12,058 nt of DNA, taken from Euperipatoides rowelli. Taxonomy: Eukaryota > Onychophora > Udeonychophora > Euonychophora > Peripatopsidae. Where the stretch lies: assembly GCA_003024985.2 (NCBI GenBank), contig PXIH01S0025769.1; one strand, written 5' to 3'. A program made the translations under genes and the position numbers. Of this stretch, positions 1 through 8,049 are shown one piece after another; the stretch's first letter is position 1; each line of letters opens with the position of its first letter. The notes beneath the pieces were generated by a model that was not told the DNA's origin, did no database searches, and was given only the letters and a program-made list of their open reading frames with translations.

Positions 1-131
1 TGTGAAATACACTATGCTCCAATCAGAATGTGTAATACACTTACTTGTGAACTACACTATACTCCAATGCTATGATAATCAAAATGTGAAATATACTTAT
101 GTGTGAAATACAATATGTTCCAAAGCTATTA
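1..131. repeat. Short tandem repeat of about 45-56-bp units (runs off the left edge)
   Basis: TGTGAAATACACTATGCTCC-like units start at 1, 46 and 102; the second reads TGTGAACTACACTATACTCC and the third TGTGAAATACAATATGTTCC. Each is followed by AATGCTAT-like sequence. The array may extend to the left of the window. Confidence 0.7.
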
Positions 132-262
132 ATCCTATCTATTCCAAAATACAAAAAATGAATTAAACAATAATATGCTGTATTAAAGTCTAATAAACAA
201 TAATAATTAGGCTATACACAAAAGACATTAAGCATATAAATGAATAAGTAATTCAAACTTAC

Positions 263-298
263 CGCCTGAGCTATTGTAATGGTGACCGTAAGGAATTT
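263..298 (-). CDS. Possible 36-nt microexon
   Basis: On the minus strand TTTTTTGTTTTAG (ending at 299) is followed by 36 bases and then GGCG|GTAAGTTT, an excellent donor at 262-261. The 36 nt read in frame as KFLTVTITIAQA. The flanks are better splice sites than chance would usually give in such AT-rich sequence, but the exon is very short and no neighbouring exon is visible in the window. It lies about 2.5 kb past the stop of the PPSY gene on the same strand, so it could belong to another gene, to an alternative 3' part, or to nothing. Confidence 0.3.
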
Positions 299-1190
299 CT
301 AAAACAAAAAATATGCACAGGCTCAAAAAATTTATGTCAATAATTTAACATCTGGAAGTATCGATGTCTATATTGGTGGCCATTTTGAAAGTGAAACACA
401 AAACTGCAATCTCCCAGGCTTATTATGTATGAGATAGCAGTCATCAGTTTCAATAATATTACTATCTATTTAGTACAAATCAGAAATAACTATTAGCACT
501 CTTATTGATAAATACAAAGCAATGTTCTTGTTTGATTTTTATTTCAACAATGTGACTGCAGGAAGTAAAAAATATATATTACTTGAACGATTTTTTTTCT
601 TTTCTTTTATATAAATGTTTGTTTTTATTATTTTTATTTTAAAAAGTGATTCAAACTTGAGCTCGTCTAATCCGGAGAATGAGGTTTCTCCTGGATTGGA
701 ACTGGCTATATATTTATATTTATTTTTGATAAATAATGATTACACACATATCTCATTTTATATCTCTAAAAATAAATAGAATTAAAATATACCTTTTTTG
801 TTTTTATATAGTTTTATATGTCTACTCCAATTGTATGCATTTTTCCCCCTTAAAAACTAGTTTAAAATTAAAGAAATAATTTCCACGATCGATTGTATTA
901 TTGCTCTCTGTCACTTATGGTATTATAAAATGGGTAGGTGGCGCTATTCTAATTTGGCAGAGTTAGTATTACACTGGCTGACTTTTAAAATCCTTCTACT
1001 AATTATTAATTAAATTGCTTACTATCTAATTAAAGAGAAAAGATGTATGATTTAATTAAAATAAAATTGTGTTTCTACCTTAGATGGATAAGGTTTCATA
1101 ATTCCTGATTTTCGTATTATCAACCAAGGCTAGTTGTTGGTAGACTGATGCAGCATCAAAAGATAGAAGGAAACTTTTATCATAATGTTT
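299..1190. other. AT-rich sequence without recognisable genes
   Basis: I see no coding exon, RNA gene or repeat family. The only local structure is an imperfect hairpin near 671-695 (TCCGGAGAA against TTCTCCTGGA). Confidence 0.5.
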
Positions 1191-1490
1191 TATTGATAGA
1201 TTTAAATATATTTTATTGCCATTCCATTCATTATGTCAACATATTTCCCAAAAGCACTACAGTCGTCAGTGGTACTAGGATGGACTAAATGTCAAAGTAC
1301 AAAAATAATAATAATTTTAACAACTTCACTGCTTTTTAATGTTATATGAACATTATATTTTCAGTCAATAGCAATCATAAAACCTAGATACATTTAGAAA
1401 TAAGACTTTTTTGGTAAATAATCAGTGCTAGTTCCATTGATGATGTTGACTGAGGTATTAATGGAATGGCAATTGAATATATTTAAATCC
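1191..1490. mobile_element. Inverted-repeat element of about 300 bp (MITE-like)
   Basis: The arm at about 1191-1242 contains TTTAAATATATT, then TTGCCATTCCATT and ATGTCAACAT. Its reverse complement recurs at about 1443-1490 as ATGTTGACT, AATGGAATGGCAATTGAATA, ATATTTAAAT. Weaker similarity runs inwards (AGTGCT on both sides, about 1253 and 1424). There is no coding capacity between the arms. An old foldback or MITE is the simplest reading, although I could not define a target-site duplication. Confidence 0.6.
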
Positions 1491-1610
1491 CTATGTGTGA
1501 TGTTATCTTTGTTTGTTTTTTCTAGATCAAGTTCAATTAGCCTACATTTAAATAAACCACAATAATTAAGACATATTTCTATAGTAACAATGTTAACATC
1601 ATAGCACTTT

Positions 1611-2060
1611 AATTCCCAGGTTTAACCCAATAAAGGATGGGGCCAACCAAATGAACATAATGCCCTTTTTTAATTTCCTATTTGCAAAGCGTTACCTTGA
1701 AAATGAACATTATAGATATATAAATCCCAAATTATAATTTCATAAAAGGGTAGACCCCATTAAATTGTCATAGTGCCCTTTTTTTTTATTTACTAGTATA
1801 ATCTTCACCTTGTAAATTAGCATCATAGTCCATTTGGATATAAAAATCCCAGATTATATTTTAATAAAAGGGTGGAGCCAATCCAATTGTTATATTTCTT
1901 TTTGAAATACTAGTATTATCTTAACCTTGTAGTTTAGCCTCATAGACCTTTAAGATTTAAAATCCTTGGTTAAAATCCCATAAGGGGTTTTAACACCTGA
2001 CTGACTAAAGTCCCATAGGTTTTACATAGGAAAATTCCCATAGGATTTCATTGAAGTGTA
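1611..2060. repeat. Diverged tandem repeat, four units of about 112-122 bp
   Basis: Units begin with AATCCC-like motifs at 1611, 1723, 1845 and 1961. Each continues with a T/A stretch, then AAAGGGTxGAxCC, a CATAxTGCCC-like segment followed by a T run, TACTAGTAT, and CTTxACCTTGTAxxTTAGCxTCATAG. The second and third units are the most alike. The fourth is shortened and decays towards 2060 (repeated CCCATAxGGxTTT pieces at 1977-2046). This looks like a minisatellite or the repeat core of a non-autonomous element. Confidence 0.75.
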
Positions 2061-2171
2061 ACAGCCACCAACATAATCGATAAGCCCCTAATATACTACT
2101 CTCTTTGCTGCTTGAAAAGTAATTATTAATAAATTTGATTTTAAATGAAAGCATATTATACTAAAATGTTT

Positions 2172-2183
2172 ACATTTAAATTA
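2172..2183. repeat. Left target-site duplication of the SINE at 2184-2434
   Basis: acatttaaatta, repeated perfectly at 2435-2446. The motif is AT-rich, so on its own it is weaker evidence than the longer duplications in the window; its placement at both ends of a SINE-like island supports it. Confidence 0.7.
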
Positions 2184-2434
2184 TTATTATTTTTTTATTC
2201 TGAGTTTGTTCTTTTAGAGTCCACCTTCCCCCTCCGGCTTAACCAACTTTAAGACCCAGGTTACATTTTTCTTACACTCAAGATCTAATGGTCTTTTCAT
2301 GCATAGAAAATGCCACCTTTCTACTGCGCCCGGCAGGAGAGATACTATCACCCCTGGTGATCAAACATTTCCCGGGACTACCAGTTTTAAGATATGGCAG
2401 TCCTGGGTGCTCCTAACTAGACCACTGCATCTCG
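2184..2434 (-). mobile_element. SINE with tRNA-like head and 12-bp target duplication
   Basis: On the minus strand the element begins near 2434 with TGGTCTAGTTAGGAGC, an A-box-like motif, followed about 40 bases later by GTTTGATCACC, a weak B box. It ends in an A-rich tail with TAATAA repeats (plus strand about 2184-2200). A direct repeat acatttaaatta lies at 2172-2183 and 2435-2446. The interior is markedly less AT-rich than its surroundings. I do not see the ACTGTTGTAT body motif of the two intronic SINEs, so this is a different family. It lies in the expected 3' flank of the host gene, about 0.4 kb past the stop. Confidence 0.72.
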
Positions 2435-2446
2435 ACATTTAAATTA
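2435..2446. repeat. Right target-site duplication of the SINE at 2184-2434
   Basis: Second copy of acatttaaatta, immediately outside the tRNA-like head of the minus-strand SINE. Confidence 0.7.
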
Positions 2447-2832
2447 CTATACGTTAAATATTAAGAAGTTCCTCTTAAATCAAATGTTGCTGAAATAGAC
2501 AAGGCATACAATTTTAATAAAATAAAACATTTAATTTTTTCATAATTAGTAAATGTAATTTACAACATATAATTTTAAAATACATAAATATATAAATTAA
2601 AAAATATATTAATTATTTAAGTAGGCTGATATTAAATACAAGAAAAATCTGGTATTAAAGCATTCGAGGAAGGAATGATAAAATAATAAAGTTCAGCGGA
2701 AATTTATATTAGGCTCTAAGCCTTGGATTTGTAATTAGTATTTGAATAAACTGAAATGTACATGAAAACGTGGTTGATTTGGCACTATTTCTGAGTAAAC
2801 ATTTTTAAGGTAGGTAAAATAAAAACTGTTTA
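2447..2832 (-). other. Probable 3' untranslated and flanking sequence of the PPSY gene
   Basis: This is the minus-strand region after the TAG at 2833-2835 and before the SINE target site. It is AT-rich with no open frame. No perfect minus-strand AATAAA was found; an ATTAAA variant occurs near 2529-2534. Confidence 0.35.
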
Positions 2833-2916
2833 CTATGGTCGATTACTAGTCGGTGAAATTTGACTCTGCTGAATAGCTTCAGAATAACTTGGTGGAGCAA
2901 CTTCAGGTGTTTTGAC
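2833..2916 (-). CDS. Probable terminal coding exon with second PPSY motif and stop
   Basis: On the minus strand a run of ten T followed by ATAG (2917-2926) forms a strong acceptor. The following 84 nt read without interruption as 27 codons plus TAG at 2833-2835. The peptide starts VKTPEVAPPSYSEAIQ and ends SPTSNRP. It carries PPSY in a PPSYxEA context, typical of C-terminal WW-domain ligands. The exon begins in phase 0, exactly as the donor at 11798 requires, and it repeats the motif type of that exon, which is the main reason for joining them. The sequence is too short for the join to be proven by codon statistics. The 3' untranslated region should continue below 2832, but I found no clear AATAAA on the minus strand before the SINE at 2184-2434. 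An alternative is that this is one of several alternative last exons. Confidence 0.72.
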   Translation of the reverse strand, partial: VKTPEVAPPSYSEAIQQSQISPTSNRP

Positions 2917-2926
2917 CTATAAAAAA

Positions 2927-3229
2927 AAAACACAAAATAAAAATTGATATAATAGTTTAAGAAAAATAATTCTAAATCATTTTTAAAACATCTTACTGCA
3001 GTATTTAAAAATATTATTGATTTAGTTTGCCATATCTAAAATTGTGTAATTTTTTTCCATTTTATTTTACCAATGTCTTTTTTTTTTGTAATTTATTTTA
3101 TTTACTACTATAATTATATATTTAATATTTGTATATTTGTTTAAGTTTTATATTTAAATATTATATACATTTGTTTTTGTGTTTACAAATGCACCATGTG
3201 TGTATATATATTTTATAAGTAGATAGAAA
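2927..3229. other. AT-rich intron sequence, nothing recognised
   Basis: Long T and A runs, intron side of the acceptor at 2917. No gene or repeat family seen. Confidence 0.5.
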
Positions 3230-3610
3230 ATAGGGTTTCTGGGATACTTCTGGTTAGGGGGGTGGCACTGTACTTCCTGCCTGGCTCTTCCTGTTCTGGT
3301 ATGGCCACTTCCAATTTGGAAATTCTGTTTCTGGTTAATATCTAAGATGTCTGGCTTCCAGTTCCTCTTTCTTAAAGGTCTAAGGAGTTTTAGGCTTATA
3401 TTTCCGGTTTATGACCTCACATCCAGCCAAAAGTCACTTCCTGTCATGTTCAGTATATAAAATGTGCTATAAAATCCAAGATGGCTGACTTCCTGTTCTT
3501 GTTTCTTAATGGTCTAGGGGTTTTTTTAGGATTACAACTCCGGTTCCATATCTAGGTCAAAGGTGAGTTACAGTTCTGATTAGAATCCAAGTTGGTTTTT
3601 GAACACCAGT
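3230..3610. repeat. Diverged tandem repeat with CCAAGATGGCTGACTTCC-like units
   Basis: Two clear units start at 3342 (CTAAGATGTCTGGCTTCC) and 3476 (CCAAGATGGCTGACTTCC), 134 bp apart. They stay aligned through TTTCTTAA, GGTCTA, the GTTTTAGG-like and the CCGGTT segments. A third begins near 3588 (CCAAGTTGG) and stops. Sequence at 3230-3341 (GGCTCTTCCTGTTCTGG, ATGGCCACTTCC) is a more diverged neighbour. It lies in the host intron close to the acceptor of the last exon. Confidence 0.7.
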
Positions 3611-3929
3611 ATACCTTTATAGAAAAATTAATAGAATAATTTTAAATTTAATAGCTATTTTAAGATAAGTTTAACTTAAGAATGAGTGAATTCGTTATGG
3701 CATAGAGATATTAGAAAATATTCAGAATGCACAGATTTTTTTTTTTTTTTGTAAAATAAAAACAGGAATACTAGGAAAATAGGCCAAATCTGCTCACCTA
3801 ATTTAAAAAAAATTGCCAGTATATATGAAATTTCTAATCTCACTTCAAGCTGATTATTTAATAAAAGTCGAATAATACTCTTCAATGTATTTTTCATAAG
3901 AACCATAATGTTATGGGGAGGAAGCGGCG
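3611..3929. other. Intron sequence between tandem repeat and LINE, nothing recognised
   Basis: Contains a T run near 3738-3750. It could hold decayed 5' LINE sequence, but no motif supports this. The 76-codon minus-strand open frame at 3676-3906 is low-complexity and hydrophobic and looks like chance. Confidence 0.45.
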
Positions 3930-4166
3930 ATGATCCATTTAATCATTCAACATCTAACAAAAATATACTATGAAATTCAACCCATAAACCTCATTAAATT
4001 TAGTGATATAAATTTTATTATTCATGATGCTCTAATCGAATATAATTATGTAATTAATGAAAACGATATAAAAATTATTTTTGAACAAATTAACAAAGAC
4101 ATTGTTCCTGTGTCTGACTTAGTAAGTGCCAAATTGCTTTCTTTATTTGCACATGTCTTTTATTAA
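3930..4166 (+). pseudogene. LINE remnant: N-terminal part of the reverse-transcriptase domain
   Basis: An open stretch of 78 codons. Its second half, ENDIKIIFEQINK then SDLVSAKLLSLFAHVF, follows the pattern seen just before the palm in LINE polymerases: a helix ending in a Lys-rich turn, a Gly/Pro-Ser/Asp turn, then a helix of the LLxLFxxVFN type. The usual GxDGI turn is degraded. The ATG at 3930 is not a real start, since LINE proteins do not begin here; it is only the first in-frame ATG. Reading continues after the stop as further degenerate palm sequence. It follows a GGAGGAAG sequence by chance and has no ribosome-site meaning in an animal genome. Confidence 0.6.
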
Positions 4167-4472
4167 ATTTGGTTAAATTGTTTGCTGAGGGGACTGTCTT
4201 GTCATTTTTGTATCATGAGATTATTCAATCTTTTTTAATATTTGGATAAAAAATAATGTTGGTTTACTAAACCTTATTGCACTTGAATCTCTACATTCCA
4301 GAAACATCCAGAATATTAAATCAAAATTGTTTTCTAAAATTTTAAATTTCAAATTGGCTGATTTATTGCCACATATTATGTTGTCTCCCTAGTAGTTTTC
4401 ATTGAGAAATATACATTTTCCTCTTTTAATTATGCAAAGTGTTATTCTGCATATTAAAAACATCAGTTAAAA

Positions 4473-4487
4473 TAGGCTACATTTATT
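4473..4487. repeat. Left target-site duplication of the SINE at 4488-4791
   Basis: The sequence taggctacatttatt is repeated perfectly at 4792-4806, immediately outside the element. In the LINE frame this sequence encodes the ATFI stretch just before the motif A aspartate. Confidence 0.88.
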
Positions 4488-4791
4488 TTTTTTAATTTTT
4501 TTTTTTTAAATAAATTTTAATAACTATTTACAATTATTTACAAGTATCAGTTTTTACATTCTTCTAAACTGAATACAACAGTGTTGCCATGTCCGTCATC
4601 ATTGAATCATTTGCCATAAATCCATTTTGCTTCAGAAAATTCTGCAATTATAATAAGTAGAATTAGTTTTAATCCCCGGAGCCGTCATCCCTCAGCTCCA
4701 GGGCTGCCCAGGGATCGAACGCATGATCCCCTTATATGCACAGCTCCCAAATCCAGCAGCAGCCTTAACCACTGGACCACCGGAGCTGTAC
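4488..4791 (-). mobile_element. tRNA-headed SINE inserted into the LINE reverse transcriptase
   Basis: Read on the minus strand from 4791, the element starts with a tRNA-like head: GCTCCGG, then A box TGGTCCAGTGGTTAAGG, and a B box GCGTTCGATCCC about 45 bases later. The 5' heptamer GCTCCGG can pair with CTGGAGC downstream, giving a 7-bp acceptor-like stem with one G-U pair. The T-arm stem is decayed, so this is not a working tRNA gene. The body contains actgttgtattcagt (minus strand of 4568-4582) and ends in an A-rich tail (T run on the plus strand, about 4488-4508). A 15-bp direct repeat taggctacatttatt flanks it at 4473-4487 and 4792-4806. Removing it reunites the LINE motif A region, so it inserted after the LINE. 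Length about 304 bp, probably full length. Confidence 0.85.
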
Positions 4792-4806
4792 TAGGCTACA
4801 TTTATT
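4792..4806. repeat. Right target-site duplication of the SINE at 4488-4791
   Basis: Perfect second copy of taggctacatttatt, adjoining the tRNA-like 5' end of the minus-strand SINE. Confidence 0.88.
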
Positions 4807-5160
4807 ATTCTGGATGTTCCTAGGCCATTCGATTTTGAAAACCAAAAATATTTAATTCAAAAAATATTATACTTGTTTAGAAAATCAACCCTGAGTAGAA
4901 ACTGGTAAATTATCCCCAAAACAAGTTTATTGCTATTAAAGAGAGGGGCAAATTATTTCATTCTATTGTGCTGAGAAGGAGAGTCACACACGGCTCCCCT
5001 CTCAGCACAAATATGTTTTCTATTTATATTGATCAGCTCATTAATCAAATCAAATCTATTGAATCTAGGTAAATACTGGACAATTTTAATAACTAATATA
5101 AATGCATATCGTTATGTTGATGACTTGTCTATTCTGGTTAGTAATTGTCAAATTTTGGTT
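4792..5160 (+). pseudogene. LINE remnant: reverse-transcriptase catalytic core (motifs A, B, C)
   Basis: Motif A reads ATFIILDVPRPFD with the catalytic Asp codon at 4813-4815 and the second Asp at 4831-4833; intact LINEs have AFD where this has PFD. Motif B reads VTHGSPLSTNMFSIYID from about 4983, matching GxxQGxPLSxxLFxxYI with Gln replaced by His. Motif C is YVDD at 5113-5124, followed by LSILVSN. The three motifs are in frames 1, 0 and 1 and at least four stops intervene, so no active polymerase could be made. Spacing between motifs is normal for LINEs. Confidence 0.82.
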
Positions 5161-5394
5161 AATTAACCAATTTGCTTTTGAAACTGGCTCACTGATTATT
5201 ATTGCCAAAATCTTATGTGTGGCTCAGTTTTGAAAAGAACTTTTTGCCACATTGTCACAAACTAAATTGGAAAACAATCCTGGGTTTATTAATCCTTTTT
5301 TTTTTTTTTTGTTATTCTTGCATTTTTAAGTGCAAAATAAAAATTATAACAAATTTTTAAAATGTTTAGCTTAAGTTACAACACAAATATTCAT

Positions 5395-5560
5395 TCTTGT
5401 TTCGGTTTTGTGGTCGATCGGCGATTTCCGCTCAACTTACTAAGCCGAAGGCATGCTGGGGAGTACAGGTATGCTCCTCGGTTTGGGCAGTTATGGAACG
5501 GTTTTTTCCCTAGCTGTAACAGCTCGCTTTGGGTTTTTCAAAGTACACTGCCATTCTTAA
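5395..5560. other. Less AT-rich island of unknown nature inside the LINE remnant
   Basis: Base composition changes abruptly here, with several CG dinucleotides and motifs such as TCGATCGGCGATTTCCGC. On the minus strand CTCCCCAGCATGCC (5450-5463) resembles the ZNF143/Staf element found near small nuclear RNA genes in animals. A possible 9-bp direct repeat tgttattct at 5310-5318 and 5578-5586, with an A10 run just before the right copy, would fit an inserted retroelement of about 260 bp, but the repeat is short and AT-rich. No tRNA A/B boxes, reverse-transcriptase motif or known RNA is recognisable. The 76-codon open frame at 5362-5592 has no protein-like features that I recognise. Confidence 0.35.
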
Positions 5561-6225
5561 TAAAAAAAAAAGAAACCTGTTATTCTAAGTAATTCCAATT
5601 AATTATGATTTCTATTGTTTATTAAACCATAAAAAATACATCTAATCTCCTGTTGGAGAGGAAATTTATTTTAAAAAAAAATTATTCATTCTTAATTACC
5701 AAAATTCATATTGTAAATTTTTTTTATATTTCCAAAGTTATTATTTTTAGGTCCTCAAATAAAATTTTCAAAAAAATTAATTGAGAAATTAAGTTATAAG
5801 CTATTGCAAATTCCTTTTTTTTTTTTTTTTTTTTGGACACACAAAGTTAGTTTTTATATCAAGATCTACTCTTTGCATGCCTATATCATTTAGGGAGGAT
5901 GGGATTACATTATTTGTTTAAATTGTTCCTTTATCCTTCGGGCTAACCTATATTATAGTTTGTGGATATGTATCTATGCTATGAGTTTCATGTGGAGCAT
6001 ACAAATATTCCTCTGCCTATACTCATATCAAGCAATATTATTTTTCTTTTGAATTATTCTTTTGATCTTTAATTATGTTCCTAGATGTAAATTATTTAAA
6101 TATATGAATTATGTTAATGTTTTTTATGTTGATTATTCCCTGTCTAATCTTGTAAACTCATTAAACCAATTTTTAAGATGAGAAAGTTTTTATTTGCTTC
6201 AAAAATGTTTTAATTTATTTTTCAG

Positions 6226-6390
6226 CTTCTTCGTAATGCAAATTTCCCAAATGTTAGACTTGCTACCCATTATAAAATTAATGTCCCAACAGAATGCTTC
6301 TTTTCCAATGAATTTGATGATATGGACCATTTACTTTTCAAATGTTATCTATATATACGTGAAGGGAAAATTAAAACATTCATTGTTTAG
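6226..6390 (+). pseudogene. LINE remnant: C-terminal Cys/His motif of the polyprotein
   Basis: A 54-codon open frame reads LLRNANFPNVRLATHYKI, then TECFFSNEFDDMDHLLFKCY. Many LINE polyproteins end with CxxC, an acidic stretch, then HLLFxC. Here the first Cys, the acidic run, the His and the last Cys are kept, and the second Cys is Ser. The overlapping 115-codon frame at 6194-6541 is a shadow in another phase, apart from possible frameshifted continuation after 6390. Confidence 0.65.
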
Positions 6391-6840
6391 TGTTGTGGCG
6401 GCTTTTTACAAAGGAGTGGCGGCTAATTTTTTTATTGGTCGAATTTCGGCCAACACTGGATTACTAGTTATTTTAATGAGTTATGGAACAGATTTAATCA
6501 ATTTGGTGGAATACAATGTTTATGATTCTAATTTGTTTTAGTTTTCACTTTGCAAAATAGATATTTTTTTTTTTTTCTTATTTTATATTTCTCAATTTGG
6601 AAAATTCTTAATAGCTTTGTTATTAATAACATAAAGCTTCCAACCTTTTAAATTTAAATATTGCATTTGGATTTTGCAGTTATTTTATGATGGGTATTAA
6701 AGGACTATTAATTAAAATAATTTGATTTATACAATAGTTTTGTATAGATATTTTTTTTTCTTTTCTATATTTCTTTACTTATTAATCAAGCTATACTTCT
6801 GTAATTTCCATTTTTTTAATAGTTTTGTATTGATTTTATA

Positions 6841-6898
6841 AATAAAGTTTTTTTTTTGTGTGTGGAAGATAATCTTCTCTAAAAAAAAAAAAAAAAAA
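6841..6898 (+). other. Polyadenylation signal and A18 tail at the LINE 3' end
   Basis: AATAAA (6841-6846) lies 34 bases upstream of an uninterrupted run of 18 A (6881-6898). This is the expected end of a retrotransposed, polyadenylated transcript on the plus strand. The region 6391-6840 between the last coding block and this signal is T-rich and looks like the 3' untranslated part. Confidence 0.6.
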
Positions 6899-8049
6899 GA
6901 GCCTTTGCTTTGTTGCTGGCCAGGCATTCTGATTGTCTAAATAAGCGTTGAAGTCAGGCTAGTATTTTACAAATAACTATGTAGTTATCTGCTCAGATTT
7001 CATCTATAAAAGTTTATTTATTCTTTTATTCCAAACAATGTAGTTTTAGGACTCATACATAATCTAAAATAAGTTATTTCAATCATTTTCCCAATATATG
7101 TGGATTTCTATCATATTTTATAATAATGTTTTTGTATTTTTGAGGGGCTTTAATAATAACATTCAAATTGGGTATCTACAATTATTTCATAAGGATTTGT
7201 CTGTTACAAGAGAATTATTTTGTTGTTCCCATTAAATCAAATTATTATTTTTCACAAATGGTTCAATTATTGTATGAAAAAGTTAGGGAAACCTTTGTTC
7301 AGGTATCTATTATTATTTCTTAAAAATTGTTTAAAAAATACAAAATTATATAACTAATTAAAGATAAATAACTATAGTTATAGAAAATTTAAAACAAATG
7401 CTATATATTTTTTTTTTTGATTTTTATAAAACTAAATTCCACCTCCACCCTCAAAAAAAAAAAATGTTTAAACTCACCCTCTTGAAATTAGGCTATTGCA
7501 GACATTTTACTTTAATGGACATTTTCCATTGATTTAACATGTCCATATCTATTCTATCCAGTTCAATTAATAATTCAGAATAACTGAATAGATTATTAAA
7601 ATGTACTGATTTAATTAGTCTGTTTTAATAATTTAATCAAATGTTATTTCTAAAATCTATTAAATATTTTTAAAGATAACTTTTCTCACAACTTCCTTCT
7701 TGTCTATTTTGGTAGCCTATGGGGCTAACATAAGTAATCTGTCTAAGGTAGCTAAAACATTCATCTAAAACCAAACATAAATGTTATAGTAGGGGTGATA
7801 TCACATACATTTATGCACTTGTTGTTACCATGCTTGAGAAAAGCAATATTTTAACTTGGACTTATAGAAAATGACCCAAGGAATGTGAATTTGAAGGTGC
7901 CTTAAAATTTGAACTCATGTTTGACCCTAGAAAATGTATTTTTTTTTTTCAAAATGGCAGCTGTAGAAGTGTTATGTAAGAGGGAAATTTCTTATTTTCC
8001 ATTTTACTAAGAAATTATGACTAATGCAGCAAAATATATTTGCATAAAA
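6899..8049. other. Intron sequence between LINE tail and pseudogene, nothing recognised
   Basis: AT-rich with short A and T runs (for example T11 at 7939-7949, which on the minus strand would be an A11 run just past the pseudogene). No motif, exon or repeat family is recognisable. Confidence 0.5.

Larger units (their letters stand above)
3930..6898 (+). mobile_element. Non-LTR retrotransposon (LINE) remnant with reverse-transcriptase motifs and poly-A tail
   Basis: Plus-strand protein fragments in the order of a LINE reverse transcriptase cover this stretch: the N-terminal fingers region (3930-4166), a LFSKIL block near 4340 (as in SKILE of LINEs), motif A (FIILDVPRPFD), motif B (HGSPLS then MFSIYID), motif C (YVDD) and a C-terminal Cys/His motif (6226-6390). 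The fragments lie in different frames with many stops, so the element is long dead. The 3' end has AATAAA (6841-6846) and an 18-A run (6881-6898). A SINE interrupts it at 4488-4791 and an unexplained island lies at about 5395-5560. No endonuclease domain is visible, so it is probably 5' truncated; the 5' border and target duplication were not found. The clade cannot be assigned by eye. Confidence 0.78.

Noticed and set aside
3676-3906. 76-codon minus-strand open frame
   Set aside because: Low-complexity Phe/Leu/Lys sequence created by T and A runs; no motif or splice context.
4700-4791. A tRNA gene on the minus strand
   Set aside because: A and B boxes and an acceptor-like stem are present, but the T-arm stem does not pair, and the unit continues into a 300-bp body with an A tail and target duplication, so it is a SINE head.
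4966-5010. 11-bp inverted repeat TTGTGCTGAGA around LINE motif B
   Set aside because: The arms overlap coding sequence of the reverse transcriptase and the inner part pairs poorly; probably coincidental.
5362-5592. 76-codon plus-strand open frame
   Set aside because: It crosses the unexplained island and ends in an A run; no family features, and it does not continue the LINE protein.
6194-6541. 115-codon plus-strand open frame as a gene
   Set aside because: The protein-like signal (HLLFxC motif) is in the neighbouring frame at 6226-6390; the long frame is mostly its shadow.
7840-7930. GACCCAAGG/AAGGTGCC-like motifs suggesting a known dispersed repeat or nuclear-receptor sites
   Set aside because: Motifs are too degenerate and irregularly spaced to support either.
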